Shown: one piece after another, positions 10,757-19,490 of the stretch
Numbering within the stretch: position 1 is the stretch's first letter
How the letters are laid out: each line of letters opens with the position of its first letter
DNA from: Rhizobium albus
GTDB taxonomy: Bacteria > Pseudomonadota > Alphaproteobacteria > Rhizobiales > Rhizobiaceae
Direction: 5' to 3'
Assembly: GCA_030160035.1 (NCBI GenBank)
Contig: BSNO01000001.1
Coordinates: 1,054,001 to 1,118,000, forward strand
Length of the DNA: 64,000 nt
The notes under the pieces: generated by a model
What the model was told of the DNA's origin: nothing
Databases searched by the model: none
Seen by the model: only the letters and a program-made list of their open reading frames with translations
Translations under genes and position numbers: made by a program

Positions 10757-12276
10757 GACCAGTCGCGGCAGACATATTTGACGTCGGAGAACGCCTCAAT
10801 GCCATGGCGTGAACCTTCGCGGCCGAGGCCGGATTGCTTCATGCCGCCAAATGGGATTGGCGCGCCGGTCACTTTCGTTCTGTTCACCCCGATCATACCG
10901 TATTGCAGCTTGCGCGACAGCCGGTAGATGCGGGCAGGCTTCATCGTGTGGACATAGGCGATCAGCCCGTATTCCGTGGCGTTTGCCGCTCGCACCACTT
11001 CGTCCTCGCTGTCGAATGCCGTGATGGCGGCGACCGGGCCAAAGGTTTCCTCGCTCATGATCTTGGCATCGGCCGGGACGTCGGCGAGCACGGTCGGTTC
11101 GAAGAAGAGGGGACCGGCTTCGTGTTTATGGCCGCCGCACAGTACTTTCGCACCTTTGATACGGGCGTCTTCGACCTGTTCGACCTGCTTTGCGATTGCA
11201 GCCTCGTTCATCAGCGGTCCGATGTCGGGATCGTCCATGCCGGAACCGACGGTCAGCGCCTTCGTGCGCTCGGCAAAGCGCTCGCAGAATGCGTCATAGA
11301 CCGGGCGTTCGACATAGAAGCGATTGGCACCGAGACAGTCCTGTCCGGATGTCGCAAATTTGGCCTTGATCGCCTCGTCGACGGCCTTGTCGAGATCAGC
11401 GTCGGCGAAGACGATGAATGGTGCATGACCGCCAAGTTCCAGGCTCAGCCGCTTGATGGTCGGCGCGCTTTGCTCATAGAGCAACCGACCGATTTCGGTC
11501 GATCCCGTGAAGGACAGCGCTCTGACCCGCGCGTCGCTCGTCCAGGTTCCGACGATCGGTGCCGGCTCGCCGATGGCAACATTGAACACGCCTGCCGGAA
11601 AGCCGGCGCGCTCTGCCAGAACGGCGAGCGCCAAGGCCGAGATCGGCGTTTCCTTGGAGGGATGGATCACGACGGTGCAGCCGACTGAAAGCGCTGCAGC
11701 GGCCTTGCGGGTGATCATGGCGATGGGGAAGTTCCATGGCGTGACGAGTGCTGCCACACCGACCGGCTCGCGCCAGACCTCGACTTCTGCCGAGGGTAGA
11801 TGCGAGGTCACGCTCATGATGTCGGGACGTCGGGCTTCCTCGGCAAAGAACTCGATGAAGGATGCGCCGTAATCGATCTCGCCTCGGGCTTCGGAGATCG
11901 GTTTTCCCTGTTCCAGCACCATGATGCGGGCGAGGTCTTCCTTGTTCGCGAGGACGAGGTCGTACCAGCGCCGCAGGATCGCCATGCGGTCCTGGGGGAG
12001 AAGGTCGGCCCAAGCACCGAAGGCAGTGTCTGCGGCATCGACAGCTGCACTCGCGCCATCGGGGCCTAGGACCTGGAAGGTGGCGATGGTCGATCCGTTG
12101 GCAGGGTTCCGGACGTCCAGCGTTGCACCGTCCTGGCCGTCGATCCATCGGCCGCCGACGAACGAACGGTCCCGATAGAGATCGGGGTCGGCAAGCTTGA
12201 AGCCGTTTGGCGTGATGTCGGTTTGCCCATTCGCGGTGGAGTTCGCAGAGGTGAGCGTCGACGTCTGGTCGATCAT
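10753..12276 (-). CDS. gabD: NAD(P)-dependent succinate-semialdehyde dehydrogenase
   Basis: An aldehyde dehydrogenase of the GabD type, which oxidises succinate semialdehyde to succinate at the end of the GABA shunt. The 507 residues include the cofactor region VTPWNFPIAMITRKAAAALS, HPSKETPISALAL, the general-base Glu in LELGGHAPFIVF, and the catalytic Cys in SGQDCLGANRFYV. I chose the ATG at 12276 because GAGGAAG precedes it; an upstream start would add 22 unrelated residues. No GABA transaminase is adjacent, so the exact aldehyde is inferred from resemblance only. Confidence 0.88.
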   Translation of the reverse strand: MIDQTSTLTSANSTANGQTDITPNGFKLADPDLYRDRSFVGGRWIDGQDGATLDVRNPANGSTIATFQVLGPDGASAAVDAADTAFGAWADLLPQDRMAILRRWYDLVLANKEDLARIMVLEQGKPISEARGEIDYGASFIEFFAEEARRPDIMSVTSHLPSAEVEVWREPVGVAALVTPWNFPIAMITRKAAAALSVGCTVVIHPSKETPISALALAVLAERAGFPAGVFNVAIGEPAPIVGTWTSDARVRALSFTGSTEIGRLLYEQSAPTIKRLSLELGGHAPFIVFADADLDKAVDEAIKAKFATSGQDCLGANRFYVERPVYDAFCERFAERTKALTVGSGMDDPDIGPLMNEAAIAKQVEQVEDARIKGAKVLCGGHKHEAGPLFFEPTVLADVPADAKIMSEETFGPVAAITAFDSEDEVVRAANATEYGLIAYVHTMKPARIYRLSRKLQYGMIGVNRTKVTGAPIPFGGMKQSGLGREGSRHGIEAFSDVKYVCRDWS

Positions 12277-12376
12277 ATGGTCTTCCTCGCTGTCTGGCCT
12301 GAAATCGGGCGCAAGACTGCAGGAAGCGGCCATGGGGCACAACCCTTGGCGGCAAATCGACTTGGAAGGGCGTGCG

Positions 12377-12688
12377 CTACTTCTTTTCGAGAAGTAGCGT
12401 GCCCTCCTTCTGAAGCCGGCCCTTGATCGTGGTGGCGAGCGAGGCGAGGAGCCATGGCAAGTCGAGCTCGAGCTTGACGACGTTGTCCTCGACGTCGAGG
12501 CGACCCGATATCGTCTGGCCCATCATGCCGGCTTTGAAATCGAGATGATCGCCGGACCATTCCTGCTCGACGTTCACGGCGCGACCGGCCACCTGCTCGT
12601 GAACACGCTGCAGACCGCCTTCCAGCCGCTGGCGTGCCTCAAGCTTCGTCAAACGGTGGGGGATCTCGACGGTGACGGTCTCTGCCAT
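12377..12688 (-). CDS. Polyhydroxyalkanoic acid system family protein
   Basis: A 103-residue protein starting MAETVTVEIPHRLTKLEARQ and ending LATTIKGRLQKEGTLLLEKK. This matches the small PHA-granule-associated family (putative polyhydroxyalkanoic acid system protein, PHA_gran_rgn). The family's biochemical role is poorly known. The frame extends upstream, but the ATG at 12688 gives the family-like N-terminus. It lies 100 bp upstream of gabD on the same strand and 67 bp downstream of the cytochrome gene. No PHA synthase is in the window. Confidence 0.75.
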   Translation of the reverse strand: MAETVTVEIPHRLTKLEARQRLEGGLQRVHEQVAGRAVNVEQEWSGDHLDFKAGMMGQTISGRLDVEDNVVKLELDLPWLLASLATTIKGRLQKEGTLLLEKK

Positions 12689-12755
12689 GGTATCCAAGCG
12701 CCTCGCGTAAACGGTATCTATCGCATGTGGCGATTTTGGCGCTGGATCGCAAGTC

Positions 12756-13082
12756 TCATTCAGGCATCGTCGCGGTGATCTTGATGGAGGCATACCAGGC
12801 CGACAGATCCGATATCTGTTCGTCCGTCAGGTTCTTGGCAACCACGCTCATCATCTCATTTTCGCGCTCGCCACTGCGAAAGGCCTTCAGCTGCTTTTCG
12901 AGATAAATCTGGCTTTCGCCGGCGAGGTTCGGCGCGATTGGGATTTGCGCGATGCCGTCGAGACCATGGCATGTCCGGCACTGGCCAGCCAACGTGCGGC
13001 CTGATGCTGCATCCTGCGCAAGTGAGGGGGAGGCGATAGAGCAGGCAGCGATAAGTGCCGATAAAGCAACGATGTAACGCAT
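12756..13082 (-). CDS. Periplasmic class I cytochrome c
   Basis: A 108-residue secreted monoheme cytochrome. A signal peptide (residues 1-22, ending SLAQ) is followed by the heme motif CRTCH at about residues 36-40. The sixth-ligand Met is probably the one in ENEMMSVVAKNLTDEQISDLSAWYA, a typical class I cytochrome C-terminal helix. It sits 57 bp downstream of the sugar dehydrogenase gene on the same strand, so it is the natural candidate electron acceptor for that periplasmic enzyme. The pairing is an inference from position. Confidence 0.9.
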   Translation of the reverse strand: MRYIVALSALIAACSIASPSLAQDAASGRTLAGQCRTCHGLDGIAQIPIAPNLAGESQIYLEKQLKAFRSGERENEMMSVVAKNLTDEQISDLSAWYASIKITATMPE

Positions 13083-13139
13083 GTTTTCAATCCTGGCTGA
13101 GAATGGCGGCGAGCATGATCTGCCCGCCGCCAGAACGCA

Positions 13140-14405
13140 TTACTGTGCCTGCGGTGCCTCGTAGGAGATGCGGTAGATCGCGCCTGCCAGGTCATCCGAG
13201 ACGAGAATGGACCCGTCCCTCAGCTGCGCTACATCCACCGGACGGCCGAGATATTCCCCGTTCTCGTCGAGCCAACCCTCGGCGAACGGTACGGTCTCGC
13301 CGACATTGCCTTCGGCATCGACGGGGGTGAACATCACGCGGGCGCCGACGGGCTCGGTGCGGTTCCAGGAGCCGTGTTGAGCCGAGAAGATGCCGTTCTT
13401 GTACTCGTCCGGAAACTGGTTTCCGGAGTAGAACATCATCCCGAGATCGGCTGCGTGCGCTTGCATCTCGACGACGGGCATCACGACGTCTGCAGGGATC
13501 TCGGCATCCTTGTATTCGTTGGTGCGGATCGATCCGCCGCCATACCAGGGGAAGCCGAAGTTCTGGCCGGCTTCGGTCTGGCGGTTGATCTCACCGGGCG
13601 GGATGTCGTCGCCCATGCCGTCGACTTGGTTATCTGTGAACCAAAGTTCGCCGCTCTCGGGGTGGAAATCCTGGCCGACGGAGTTGCGCACGCCGTGGGT
13701 GTAGACTTCGCGATCCGAGCCATCCTGGTTGACGCGAATGATGCCGCCGATGCCTTGCTCGTTGTAGAGATCCATCTTTTCAGCCGGCGGCACGTTGTAG
13801 GGCTGGCCGAGCGACACGTAGAGCTTGCCGTCCGGCCCGATGTCGCAGACGCGCGCGGTGTGGTTGTAGCTGACTTCCTCTTCCGGCACGAGTTCACCAT
13901 CGGCGATGACCGGGACGGCGACGACGTCCGGGCTCTCGTAGAAGAATTCAGCGGCCGGGTACTGCAGAACGCGGTTCTGCTCGGCGATGAACAGCACGCC
14001 CTCAGGAGAGAAGCAGGGCCCGTTCGGGATCGCCTTGGCGAGCGACGGCGCGAAATTCTTCACTTCGTCGGCAACACGGTTCTTGTCGCGATCGGTGACG
14101 GCCCAGACTTCGGTCTTGCGGGTGCCGACGAAGACGACGATGCCCTGCGGTCCAACGGCCATGTGACGGGCATCCGGCACGAGGGCATAGAGATCGATGG
14201 AGAACCCGTCGGGAAGTTCGATGCGCTCGAGCGTCGAGCGGATCGCATCGGCACTTTCGCTGTTCTGATCGACGGTAATGAACTCGGTGGTGCCGGTGGT
14301 GCGGAAGCTGCCAAGCCGCTCCAGCGTGTCGTTGGATTGTGCGAAAGCGGGCACGCAATAGGCAGCGCTTGCCGCCAAGGCGGCACAGATCAATCTGGTC
14401 TTCAT
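13140..14405 (-). CDS. PQQ-dependent sugar dehydrogenase (glucose/sorbosone family)
   Basis: A 421-residue secreted beta-propeller of the soluble glucose dehydrogenase/sorbosone dehydrogenase family, which oxidises sugars in the periplasm with pyrroloquinoline quinone. A signal peptide (MKTRLICAALAASAAYCVPAFAQ) precedes it. The propeller shows YNHTARVCDIGPDGKLYVSLG, YTHGVRNSVGQDFHPESGELWFTDN, GMGDDIPPGEINR and FSAQHGSWNRTEPVGARV. The ATG at 14405 is preceded by GGGAGG, which settles the start. The cytochrome c gene follows directly. I saw no pqq biosynthesis genes, so cofactor supply must come from elsewhere. Confidence 0.88.
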   Translation of the reverse strand: MKTRLICAALAASAAYCVPAFAQSNDTLERLGSFRTTGTTEFITVDQNSESADAIRSTLERIELPDGFSIDLYALVPDARHMAVGPQGIVVFVGTRKTEVWAVTDRDKNRVADEVKNFAPSLAKAIPNGPCFSPEGVLFIAEQNRVLQYPAAEFFYESPDVVAVPVIADGELVPEEEVSYNHTARVCDIGPDGKLYVSLGQPYNVPPAEKMDLYNEQGIGGIIRVNQDGSDREVYTHGVRNSVGQDFHPESGELWFTDNQVDGMGDDIPPGEINRQTEAGQNFGFPWYGGGSIRTNEYKDAEIPADVVMPVVEMQAHAADLGMMFYSGNQFPDEYKNGIFSAQHGSWNRTEPVGARVMFTPVDAEGNVGETVPFAEGWLDENGEYLGRPVDVAQLRDGSILVSDDLAGAIYRISYEAPQAQ

Positions 14406-14782
14406 GTTTTCCTCCCAAGACCGGTGCTCCACCACCGGGTGCAAGAATTAGCGGCCAGATTGCACAACCCGTCAAGGCGGTAATTCTGCCGCTTTGGTAC
14501 AAGCGCGGGTCAGCGCCGTCGCACGGAAATGGATGTGCGCCTTCTGATTCGGCGCTCTTCTTGGGGCAGGCGCGCTCATCCTGCGAAACACTGGCTTGGG
14601 ATGTGCCGAATCGGGACCGCTCGCCCACGCAGGCCTGTTCAAGATAAACCTTTGGTAACCTGCTATATTTGATGGGTGTCAAACCATGGGGGCTGGTGAT
14701 AAAATCTATGCTGTCGGGCTGGGCGGCTAAACTGTGACGAGTACTCTGAAACGGAATGCTGCGTCATATTGGGAGTCCCGGC
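14406..14782. promoter_or_regulatory. Divergent intergenic region between sugar dehydrogenase and mucR-like gene
   Basis: A 377-bp stretch without a gene I can support. Near the regulator end is an inverted repeat TTTGA-N6-TCAAA (14668-14683), followed by a TAAAAT box (14700-14705) that could be the -10 element of the mucR-like gene. The -35 is weak. The region between 14470 and 14640 shows nothing recognisable. The sequence from 14640 on is more A/T-rich than its surroundings, as expected for a regulated promoter. Confidence 0.4.
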
Positions 14783-15217
14783 ATGTCCGAGATTGATAAT
14801 GAAAATAAACTAAGACTGACAGGCGCGATCGTGAGCGCATATGTCGGCAAACATTCCATTCCGTCCTCTGAATTGGCGGCTCTGCTGCAAAACGTCTATG
14901 CATCGCTCGATCAACTCGCCGCCGGCGAAGTGCCCGCCGAGCCGCTTGTGCCGGCTGTCCCCGTCGCTAAATCGGTGACTCCGGAATACATCATTTCCTT
15001 GGAAGACGGCCGCCGGTTCAAATCGCTGAAGCGACATCTGGCTGCACAATACGGTCTTTCACCCGAAGAGTACCGCGCTCGTTGGGGTCTTCCCGCCGAT
15101 TACCCGATGGTCGCACCGAATTACGCCGCAAAGCGTTCCCAACTGGCAAAGTCCATGGGATTGGGACGCGAAGCCCCACGCTCGTCTCCGCCGCTGCGCG
15201 CAGTCGAAAGCCAGTAA
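14783..15217 (+). CDS. MucR/Ros family transcriptional regulator lacking zinc ligands
   Basis: MucR/Ros proteins are small DNA-binding regulators of exopolysaccharide, motility and virulence genes in rhizobia and relatives. The 144-residue protein has the N-terminal multimerisation part (LRLTGAIVSAYVGKHSIPSSELAALLQNVYASL) and the DNA-binding part (TPEYIISLEDGRRFKSLKRHL..., EEYRARWGLPADYPMVAPNYA). In Ros the zinc ligands are Cys, Cys, His, His. Here these positions read Ser, Asp, His and Gln, so at most two potential ligands remain. The start at 14783 has GGGAG just upstream; the start 27 bases earlier lacks one. Confidence 0.93.
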   Translation: MSEIDNENKLRLTGAIVSAYVGKHSIPSSELAALLQNVYASLDQLAAGEVPAEPLVPAVPVAKSVTPEYIISLEDGRRFKSLKRHLAAQYGLSPEEYRARWGLPADYPMVAPNYAAKRSQLAKSMGLGREAPRSSPPLRAVESQ

Positions 15218-15229
15218 ATCTTCTCAAGC

Positions 15230-15277
15230 ATGACGATGCGAAAGGCGGTCGCACATCTGCGGCCGCCTTCGCGTCAT
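15230..15277. terminator. Strong stem-loop between convergent mucR-like and lipoprotein genes
   Basis: ATGACG at 15230 pairs with CGTCAT ending at 15277. Between them, GCGAA-AGGCGG-TCGC (15238-15252, with one bulged A and a G-T pair) pairs with GCGGCCGCCTTCGC (15259-15272). It lies 12 bases after the mucR-like stop and 5 bases from the convergent lipoprotein stop. There is no T run, so it is probably a bidirectional transcript end. Confidence 0.6.
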
Positions 15278-15282
15278 CTGTG

Positions 15283-15639
15283 TCAGCAGTTGGCGCGAAT
15301 GCCTTCCTCGTCCTCGGCCGCACGTGCCGTCTGGCAGGCTGCCGAGCGGGTCGCGTCATTCACCGTATCTTCGGCCGAATTCAGAAAATCACGTGCGGCT
15401 TCACCCGCACGATCGATGGCAGGGCCGACGGCATCGGCCGCGTCTTCGGCCGCGGAGCGGGCGGCTTCGCCCGTTTCGCGCGCAGCATTGCCGATAGCGT
15501 CCATGGCTTCGCCGGCTTCGCGCGACGTATCGTTGTCTTCGACTCCGGGAGCCGTGGCGTTCCCGGTCTGGCTGGGATCGTCACCGCAAGCAGCCAGGCC
15601 GACGAGCGCGGCAAGCAGAATGGGAAGGGCACGGTTCAT
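15283..15639 (-). CDS. Small Ala/Asp/Glu-rich lipoprotein, unknown function
   Basis: A 118-residue protein with a lipoprotein signal (MNRALPILLAALVGLAACGD, lipobox LAAC, lipidated Cys18). The mature part is built of repeating alanine and acidic residues (EAGEAMDAIGNAARETGEAA, RSAAEDAADAVGPAIDRAGE). This would form a long amphipathic helix resembling apolipoprotein-like or LEA-like proteins. It ends with two cysteines (SAACQTARAAEDEEGIRANC). I do not recognise a named family. Its composition is echoed by the PRC-barrel protein on the far side of uvrD. Confidence 0.75.
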   Translation of the reverse strand: MNRALPILLAALVGLAACGDDPSQTGNATAPGVEDNDTSREAGEAMDAIGNAARETGEAARSAAEDAADAVGPAIDRAGEAARDFLNSAEDTVNDATRSAACQTARAAEDEEGIRANC

Positions 15640-15743
15640 GATCGGTGGTCCTTAAGCAGTTGTTTTAGCATGAAGTGCTCAAGAACGCGCCTTCGCGCAT
15701 CCGGTTCCAACGGCCGATGCGGAAGGCGTTTTTAGATTTGTGC

Positions 15744-18257
15744 TCAGACGGGTGTGACGAAGCCGTCGAGCACGCGCTTCTGGCCGGCCTTGTCGAAATC
15801 GATCGTCAGCTTGTTGCCTTCGATCGCCGCGACATTGCCGTTGCCGAACTTCATATGGAAGACGCGATCGCCGATGGAGAAGGCGCTGGGTGTGTCCGTT
15901 GTCGATTTTGCGACGAGCTCGCCTTCGATCGTGCGCACGCCGCGTGGCCCGCTTTCGCCATAACCGACACGCTCCACCTGATGGCCGGAGCGACTGCCCC
16001 AGTTGCGACTTGTGGCATCTGTTCGGTTCGCCTGGGCGCGTTTCCAGCCAGGCGTTTCGTAGGTGGAGGCGAAGATCTCCGGGTTGTCGAAACGGGATGC
16101 GCCATACGGGTTCTGCCGACCCGCCGAAAAGCCAGACGAGCCGCCGCCAAACCGATTGTAGCCGCCATAGGACATTTCCGCTTCGGCCACCTCGACGTGG
16201 GCTTCCGGCAACTCGTCGAGAAAGCGCGATGGAATGGTCGATTGCCACAGCCCATGGATGCGTCGGTTGGACACGAACCAGAGATGCGCACGTTTTTTTG
16301 CACGCGTCAGACCCACATAGGCGAGCCGCCGCTCTTCCTCGAGGCCGGAGCGACCGCCTTCGTCGAGCGAGCGTTGATGCGGGAAGAGACCTTCTTCCCA
16401 GCCCGGCAGGAAAACCGTTTCGAATTCCAGGCCCTTGGCCGAGTGCAGCGTCATGATGCTGACGGCATCCATGTCTTCGTTCTGCTCGGCGTCCATGACG
16501 AGGGCGACATGTTCGAGGAAGCCGCGCATGGACTCGTAAAAATCCATCGAGCGGATGAGTTCCTTGAGGTTTTCCAAACGACCCGGCGCTTCGGCGGATT
16601 TGTCGTTCTGCCACATCTCGGTGTAGCCGGACTCCTCCAAGATACGCTCGGCCAGCTCGGTATGCGGCGTGTTTTCGAGTGCTGCCGACCAGCGGGTGAA
16701 ACCCTCCACCACGTCGCGCAGGCTCTTGCGCGCCTTAGGCTTCAGTTCTTCGGTCTCCACGAGATCGCGCGCGGCGGCGATCATCGGGATGTCCCGCGCG
16801 CGGGCGTAATCGTGCAGCTGGCGGATCGTTGCGTCGCCAAGGCCGCGCTTCGGCACGTTCACGATCCGCTCGAAAGCGAGATCGTCGGCAGGTTGGCAGA
16901 CGGCGCGAAAATAGGCCATCGCATCGCGGATTTCCTGCCGCTCATAGAAGCGCGGGCCACCGATGACGCGGTAGTTCAACCCCATCGTCACGAAGCGATC
17001 TTCGAATTCGCGCATCTGGAACGAGGCGCGCACGAGGATCGCCATGTCGTTCAGATTGTGCCGGCGGCCATTGGCGTCGGGGCGCTGCAGCTGCTCGATC
17101 GTTTCGCCGACCGCACGGGCTTCTTCCTCGGAGTCCCAGGCGGCGTGAACCTGAACCTTTTCATGCTCCGGGTCAGACTGCTCGGTGAACAGCGTCTTGC
17201 CCAGGCGCCCCTCATTGTGCGCGATGAGATGGCCGGCTGCACCGAGGATATGCTCTGTCGAACGGTAATTGCGCTCCAGGCGGATAATGGTCGCGCCCGG
17301 AAAATCCTTGTCGAAGCGCAGGATGTTGTCCACCTCGGCACCACGCCAGCCATAGATCGACTGGTCGTCGTCACCGACGCAGCAGACATTGACGCTGCCG
17401 CCGCGCTGGCCTGGTTCCTTTGATTGGGGGCGTTGGGCGAGCAGGCGCAGCCACATATATTGGGCCGTATTGGTGTCCTGATACTCGTCGACCAGCAAAT
17501 ATTTGAACTTGCGATGGTACTCCGCCAGCACATCCGGATTCGCCCTCAGCATGCGGATCGGATGGCAGAGCAGATCGCCGAAATCGCAAGCATTCAGGGT
17601 CTTCAAGCGGTTCTGGTAGGCTTCGTAAAGCTCGCGGCCCTTGCCGTTGGCAAAGGCACGTGCGTCGCCTTCGGGAATCTCGTGCGGCGCCAGACCCTTG
17701 TTCTTCCAGCCGTCGATCATCTGCGCGAACTGGCGCGCGGGCCAACGCTTGTCGTCCAGACCTTCGGCCTGAATCAACTGCTTGATCAGGCGCACGACAT
17801 CGTCGGTGTCGAGAATGGTGAAATCCGAGCGCAGCCCGACAAGCTCGGCATGGCGGCGCAGAAGCTTCACGCCGATCGAGTGGAAGGTGCCAAGCCAGGG
17901 CATGCCTTCGACGGCACCGCCGACGAGCATGCCGACCCGCTCCTTCATCTCGCGGGCAGCCTTGTTGGTGAAGGTCACCGCCAGGATCTGCGACGGGAAG
18001 GCAAGGCCTGTCGCAAGGATATGGGCGATGCGCGTCGTCAGCACGCGCGTCTTTCCCGTGCCGGCACCCGCGAGCACCAGCAGGGGGCCTTCGGTCGTGA
18101 CGACGGCCTGTCGCTGTTCGGGGTTGAGGCCAATCAGATAGTCGGGGGCCGGTGCCGATTGATTGCGCGCGGCCATTGCGCGCGCTGCCAACCCGGAGGG
18201 GCGCTTCACCGGCTCGCTGTCGCCGAAGAACGGAATATCGTCGCTGCTGTCGATCAT
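15744..18257 (-). CDS. uvrD: ATP-dependent DNA helicase UvrD/PcrA
   Basis: UvrD is the SF1A 3'-5' helicase of nucleotide-excision and mismatch repair. The 837 residues carry the motifs LNPEQRQAV (Q motif), LAGAGTGKTRVL (I), TFTNKAAREMKERV (Ia), LLVDEYQDTN (II), VGDDDQSIYGWRGA (III), RLERNYRSTEHIL (IV), TLHSAKGLEFETVFLPG (V) and YVGLTRAKKRAHLWF (VI). The C-terminal end has the Tudor-like stretch IGDRVFHMKFGNGNVAAIEGN. The chosen start is ATG 18257 (MIDSSDDIPFFGD); a longer frame upstream lacks family support. It is transcribed alone, behind the terminator of the PRC-barrel gene. Confidence 0.96.
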   Translation of the reverse strand: MIDSSDDIPFFGDSEPVKRPSGLAARAMAARNQSAPAPDYLIGLNPEQRQAVVTTEGPLLVLAGAGTGKTRVLTTRIAHILATGLAFPSQILAVTFTNKAAREMKERVGMLVGGAVEGMPWLGTFHSIGVKLLRRHAELVGLRSDFTILDTDDVVRLIKQLIQAEGLDDKRWPARQFAQMIDGWKNKGLAPHEIPEGDARAFANGKGRELYEAYQNRLKTLNACDFGDLLCHPIRMLRANPDVLAEYHRKFKYLLVDEYQDTNTAQYMWLRLLAQRPQSKEPGQRGGSVNVCCVGDDDQSIYGWRGAEVDNILRFDKDFPGATIIRLERNYRSTEHILGAAGHLIAHNEGRLGKTLFTEQSDPEHEKVQVHAAWDSEEEARAVGETIEQLQRPDANGRRHNLNDMAILVRASFQMREFEDRFVTMGLNYRVIGGPRFYERQEIRDAMAYFRAVCQPADDLAFERIVNVPKRGLGDATIRQLHDYARARDIPMIAAARDLVETEELKPKARKSLRDVVEGFTRWSAALENTPHTELAERILEESGYTEMWQNDKSAEAPGRLENLKELIRSMDFYESMRGFLEHVALVMDAEQNEDMDAVSIMTLHSAKGLEFETVFLPGWEEGLFPHQRSLDEGGRSGLEEERRLAYVGLTRAKKRAHLWFVSNRRIHGLWQSTIPSRFLDELPEAHVEVAEAEMSYGGYNRFGGGSSGFSAGRQNPYGASRFDNPEIFASTYETPGWKRAQANRTDATSRNWGSRSGHQVERVGYGESGPRGVRTIEGELVAKSTTDTPSAFSIGDRVFHMKFGNGNVAAIEGNKLTIDFDKAGQKRVLDGFVTPV

Positions 18258-18325
18258 GGCCACCAATGTAGTGATTCGGGCGTCGAAGGCCAGCAATCGA
18301 CCTCGGTGACCACTTTGCATAGAAA

Positions 18326-18351
18326 AACCGGCGGTCTTGCGACCGCCGGTT
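18326..18351 (-). terminator. Intrinsic terminator of the PRC-barrel gene
   Basis: A perfect 11-bp stem (AACCGGCGGTC / GACCGCCGGTT) with a TTGC/GCAA loop is followed on the minus strand by TTTTCT. It lies 26 bp after the stop of the PRC-barrel gene and before uvrD, which is the orientation of a classical rho-independent terminator. Confidence 0.9.
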
Positions 18352-18376
18352 CCATTCAGACTTTTCGTTGCAGGTG

Positions 18377-19252
18377 TTACTGCGCCGGAGCCGGTGCAGG
18401 GGCCGTGGCAGGATCCATGGCGCCGCCCGTATCGGTTGCCGGTGCCATCTCGGCGTCCTGCTCGGCTGCCTGGTCATCCAGATCCATGTATTCCGGAGCA
18501 TTTTCCAAGTCTTCGCGGGTCGCCTCGATCACCAGGCGGACGTCGGTGGAGTCCGGCTGTTGTTCGATGGTGATCATGTCGAAGTTAACGCCGACATCCT
18601 TTTGGCCGATGCCGAGGAAGCCACCAACGCCGACAACTGCCGTGCGTGCGCCGCCGTCATCGGAGAAGATCAGGTCGGTGATTTCGCCGATCGACTCGTC
18701 TTCCATATTGTAGAGCGACTGGCCGACATAAGTGTTGGCGGAGACTTCGTTCTCTTCCTGCATGGTGATGAACATTTCGCCGGACGGTGCGTCCATCGAA
18801 GCACTGTCGTCCGTCATGGGAGCGGCTGCGCCAGCGTCGGGCGTCGTCGTGTCGTCCGTGTCGCTAAGCATTTCGTCAGCTTCCTGGCTGGCGTCTGCGT
18901 CGTCCACCGTGCCGTCATTTGCATCGTTGGTGTCGCCGGTCGTGGTCACGGGAGAAACTTCATCGCCGTCCTCGATATCGGCATCCGGCTCCATCTCGTT
19001 ATCGACCGTGTCGGCGGCGTCTTCCGCAGCGTCGCTGGCCGCGTCACCTGCATCATCGGCGGCTTCGCCCATGCTATCGGTAGCGTCGTCCATCGTTTCT
19101 GCCGGCTGATCCGTAGTCGCATCAGCTCCGGGAGCAGGCTGTGTCTGAGCGGCTGCCGAGCCGACAATGCTGTCGGTGATTGCTGGGTTGGTGAAGGCTG
19201 CGCCGGCGAACATTGCCCCCAGGGCGACCGATGTAAGAAGCGTGCGTTTCAT
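18377..19252 (-). CDS. Exported PRC-barrel domain protein with acidic low-complexity region
   Basis: A 291-residue protein with a signal peptide (MKRTLLTSVALGAMFAGAAF...) and a long Asp/Ala/Thr/Glu-rich segment (about residues 45-165). A PRC-barrel domain then runs from about residue 175 (ANTYVGQSLYNMEDESIGEI, TDLIFSDDGGARTAVVGVGG). The protein ends with an Ala/Pro tail. PRC barrels in rhizobia occur in photosystem, RNA-processing and many exported proteins, so the domain does not fix a function. AGAGGAGAAG before the ATG at 19252 gives a strong ribosome site. The acidic segment would be disordered and may bind cations or coat the envelope. Confidence 0.82.
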   Translation of the reverse strand: MKRTLLTSVALGAMFAGAAFTNPAITDSIVGSAAAQTQPAPGADATTDQPAETMDDATDSMGEAADDAGDAASDAAEDAADTVDNEMEPDADIEDGDEVSPVTTTGDTNDANDGTVDDADASQEADEMLSDTDDTTTPDAGAAAPMTDDSASMDAPSGEMFITMQEENEVSANTYVGQSLYNMEDESIGEITDLIFSDDGGARTAVVGVGGFLGIGQKDVGVNFDMITIEQQPDSTDVRLVIEATREDLENAPEYMDLDDQAAEQDAEMAPATDTGGAMDPATAPAPAPAQ

Positions 19253-19490
19253 GGTCTTCTCCTCTTTATGATCGGCCGGCATCCGTCTGATGCGATTTCA
19301 CGATTTTGTTATCGGCAGATCGATGCTGGAGGAACGGTACACATGACGGTTGGTTCGGCGACCAATCGATCAATTGACAGTAACGAAATGAAACAATTTA
19401 TTACGGAACTTTACCCGTGTGACGGATTTGAACAGCGTTTTATGTCCGCTCGCCGAGGCGACATCACACATGTCCCAGAGGAGGCCGAAC

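Noticed and set aside
15675-17423. Plus-strand 582-residue open frame
   Set aside because: Antisense to uvrD, with no motif or ribosome site. GC-rich coding DNA commonly leaves such frames open.
19331-19355. EcfG-like promoter GGAAC-N16-GGTT before the 137-residue hypothetical gene
   Set aside because: The -10 half does not match the usual CGTT and the site is about 135 bp from the start codon. A chance match is likely.
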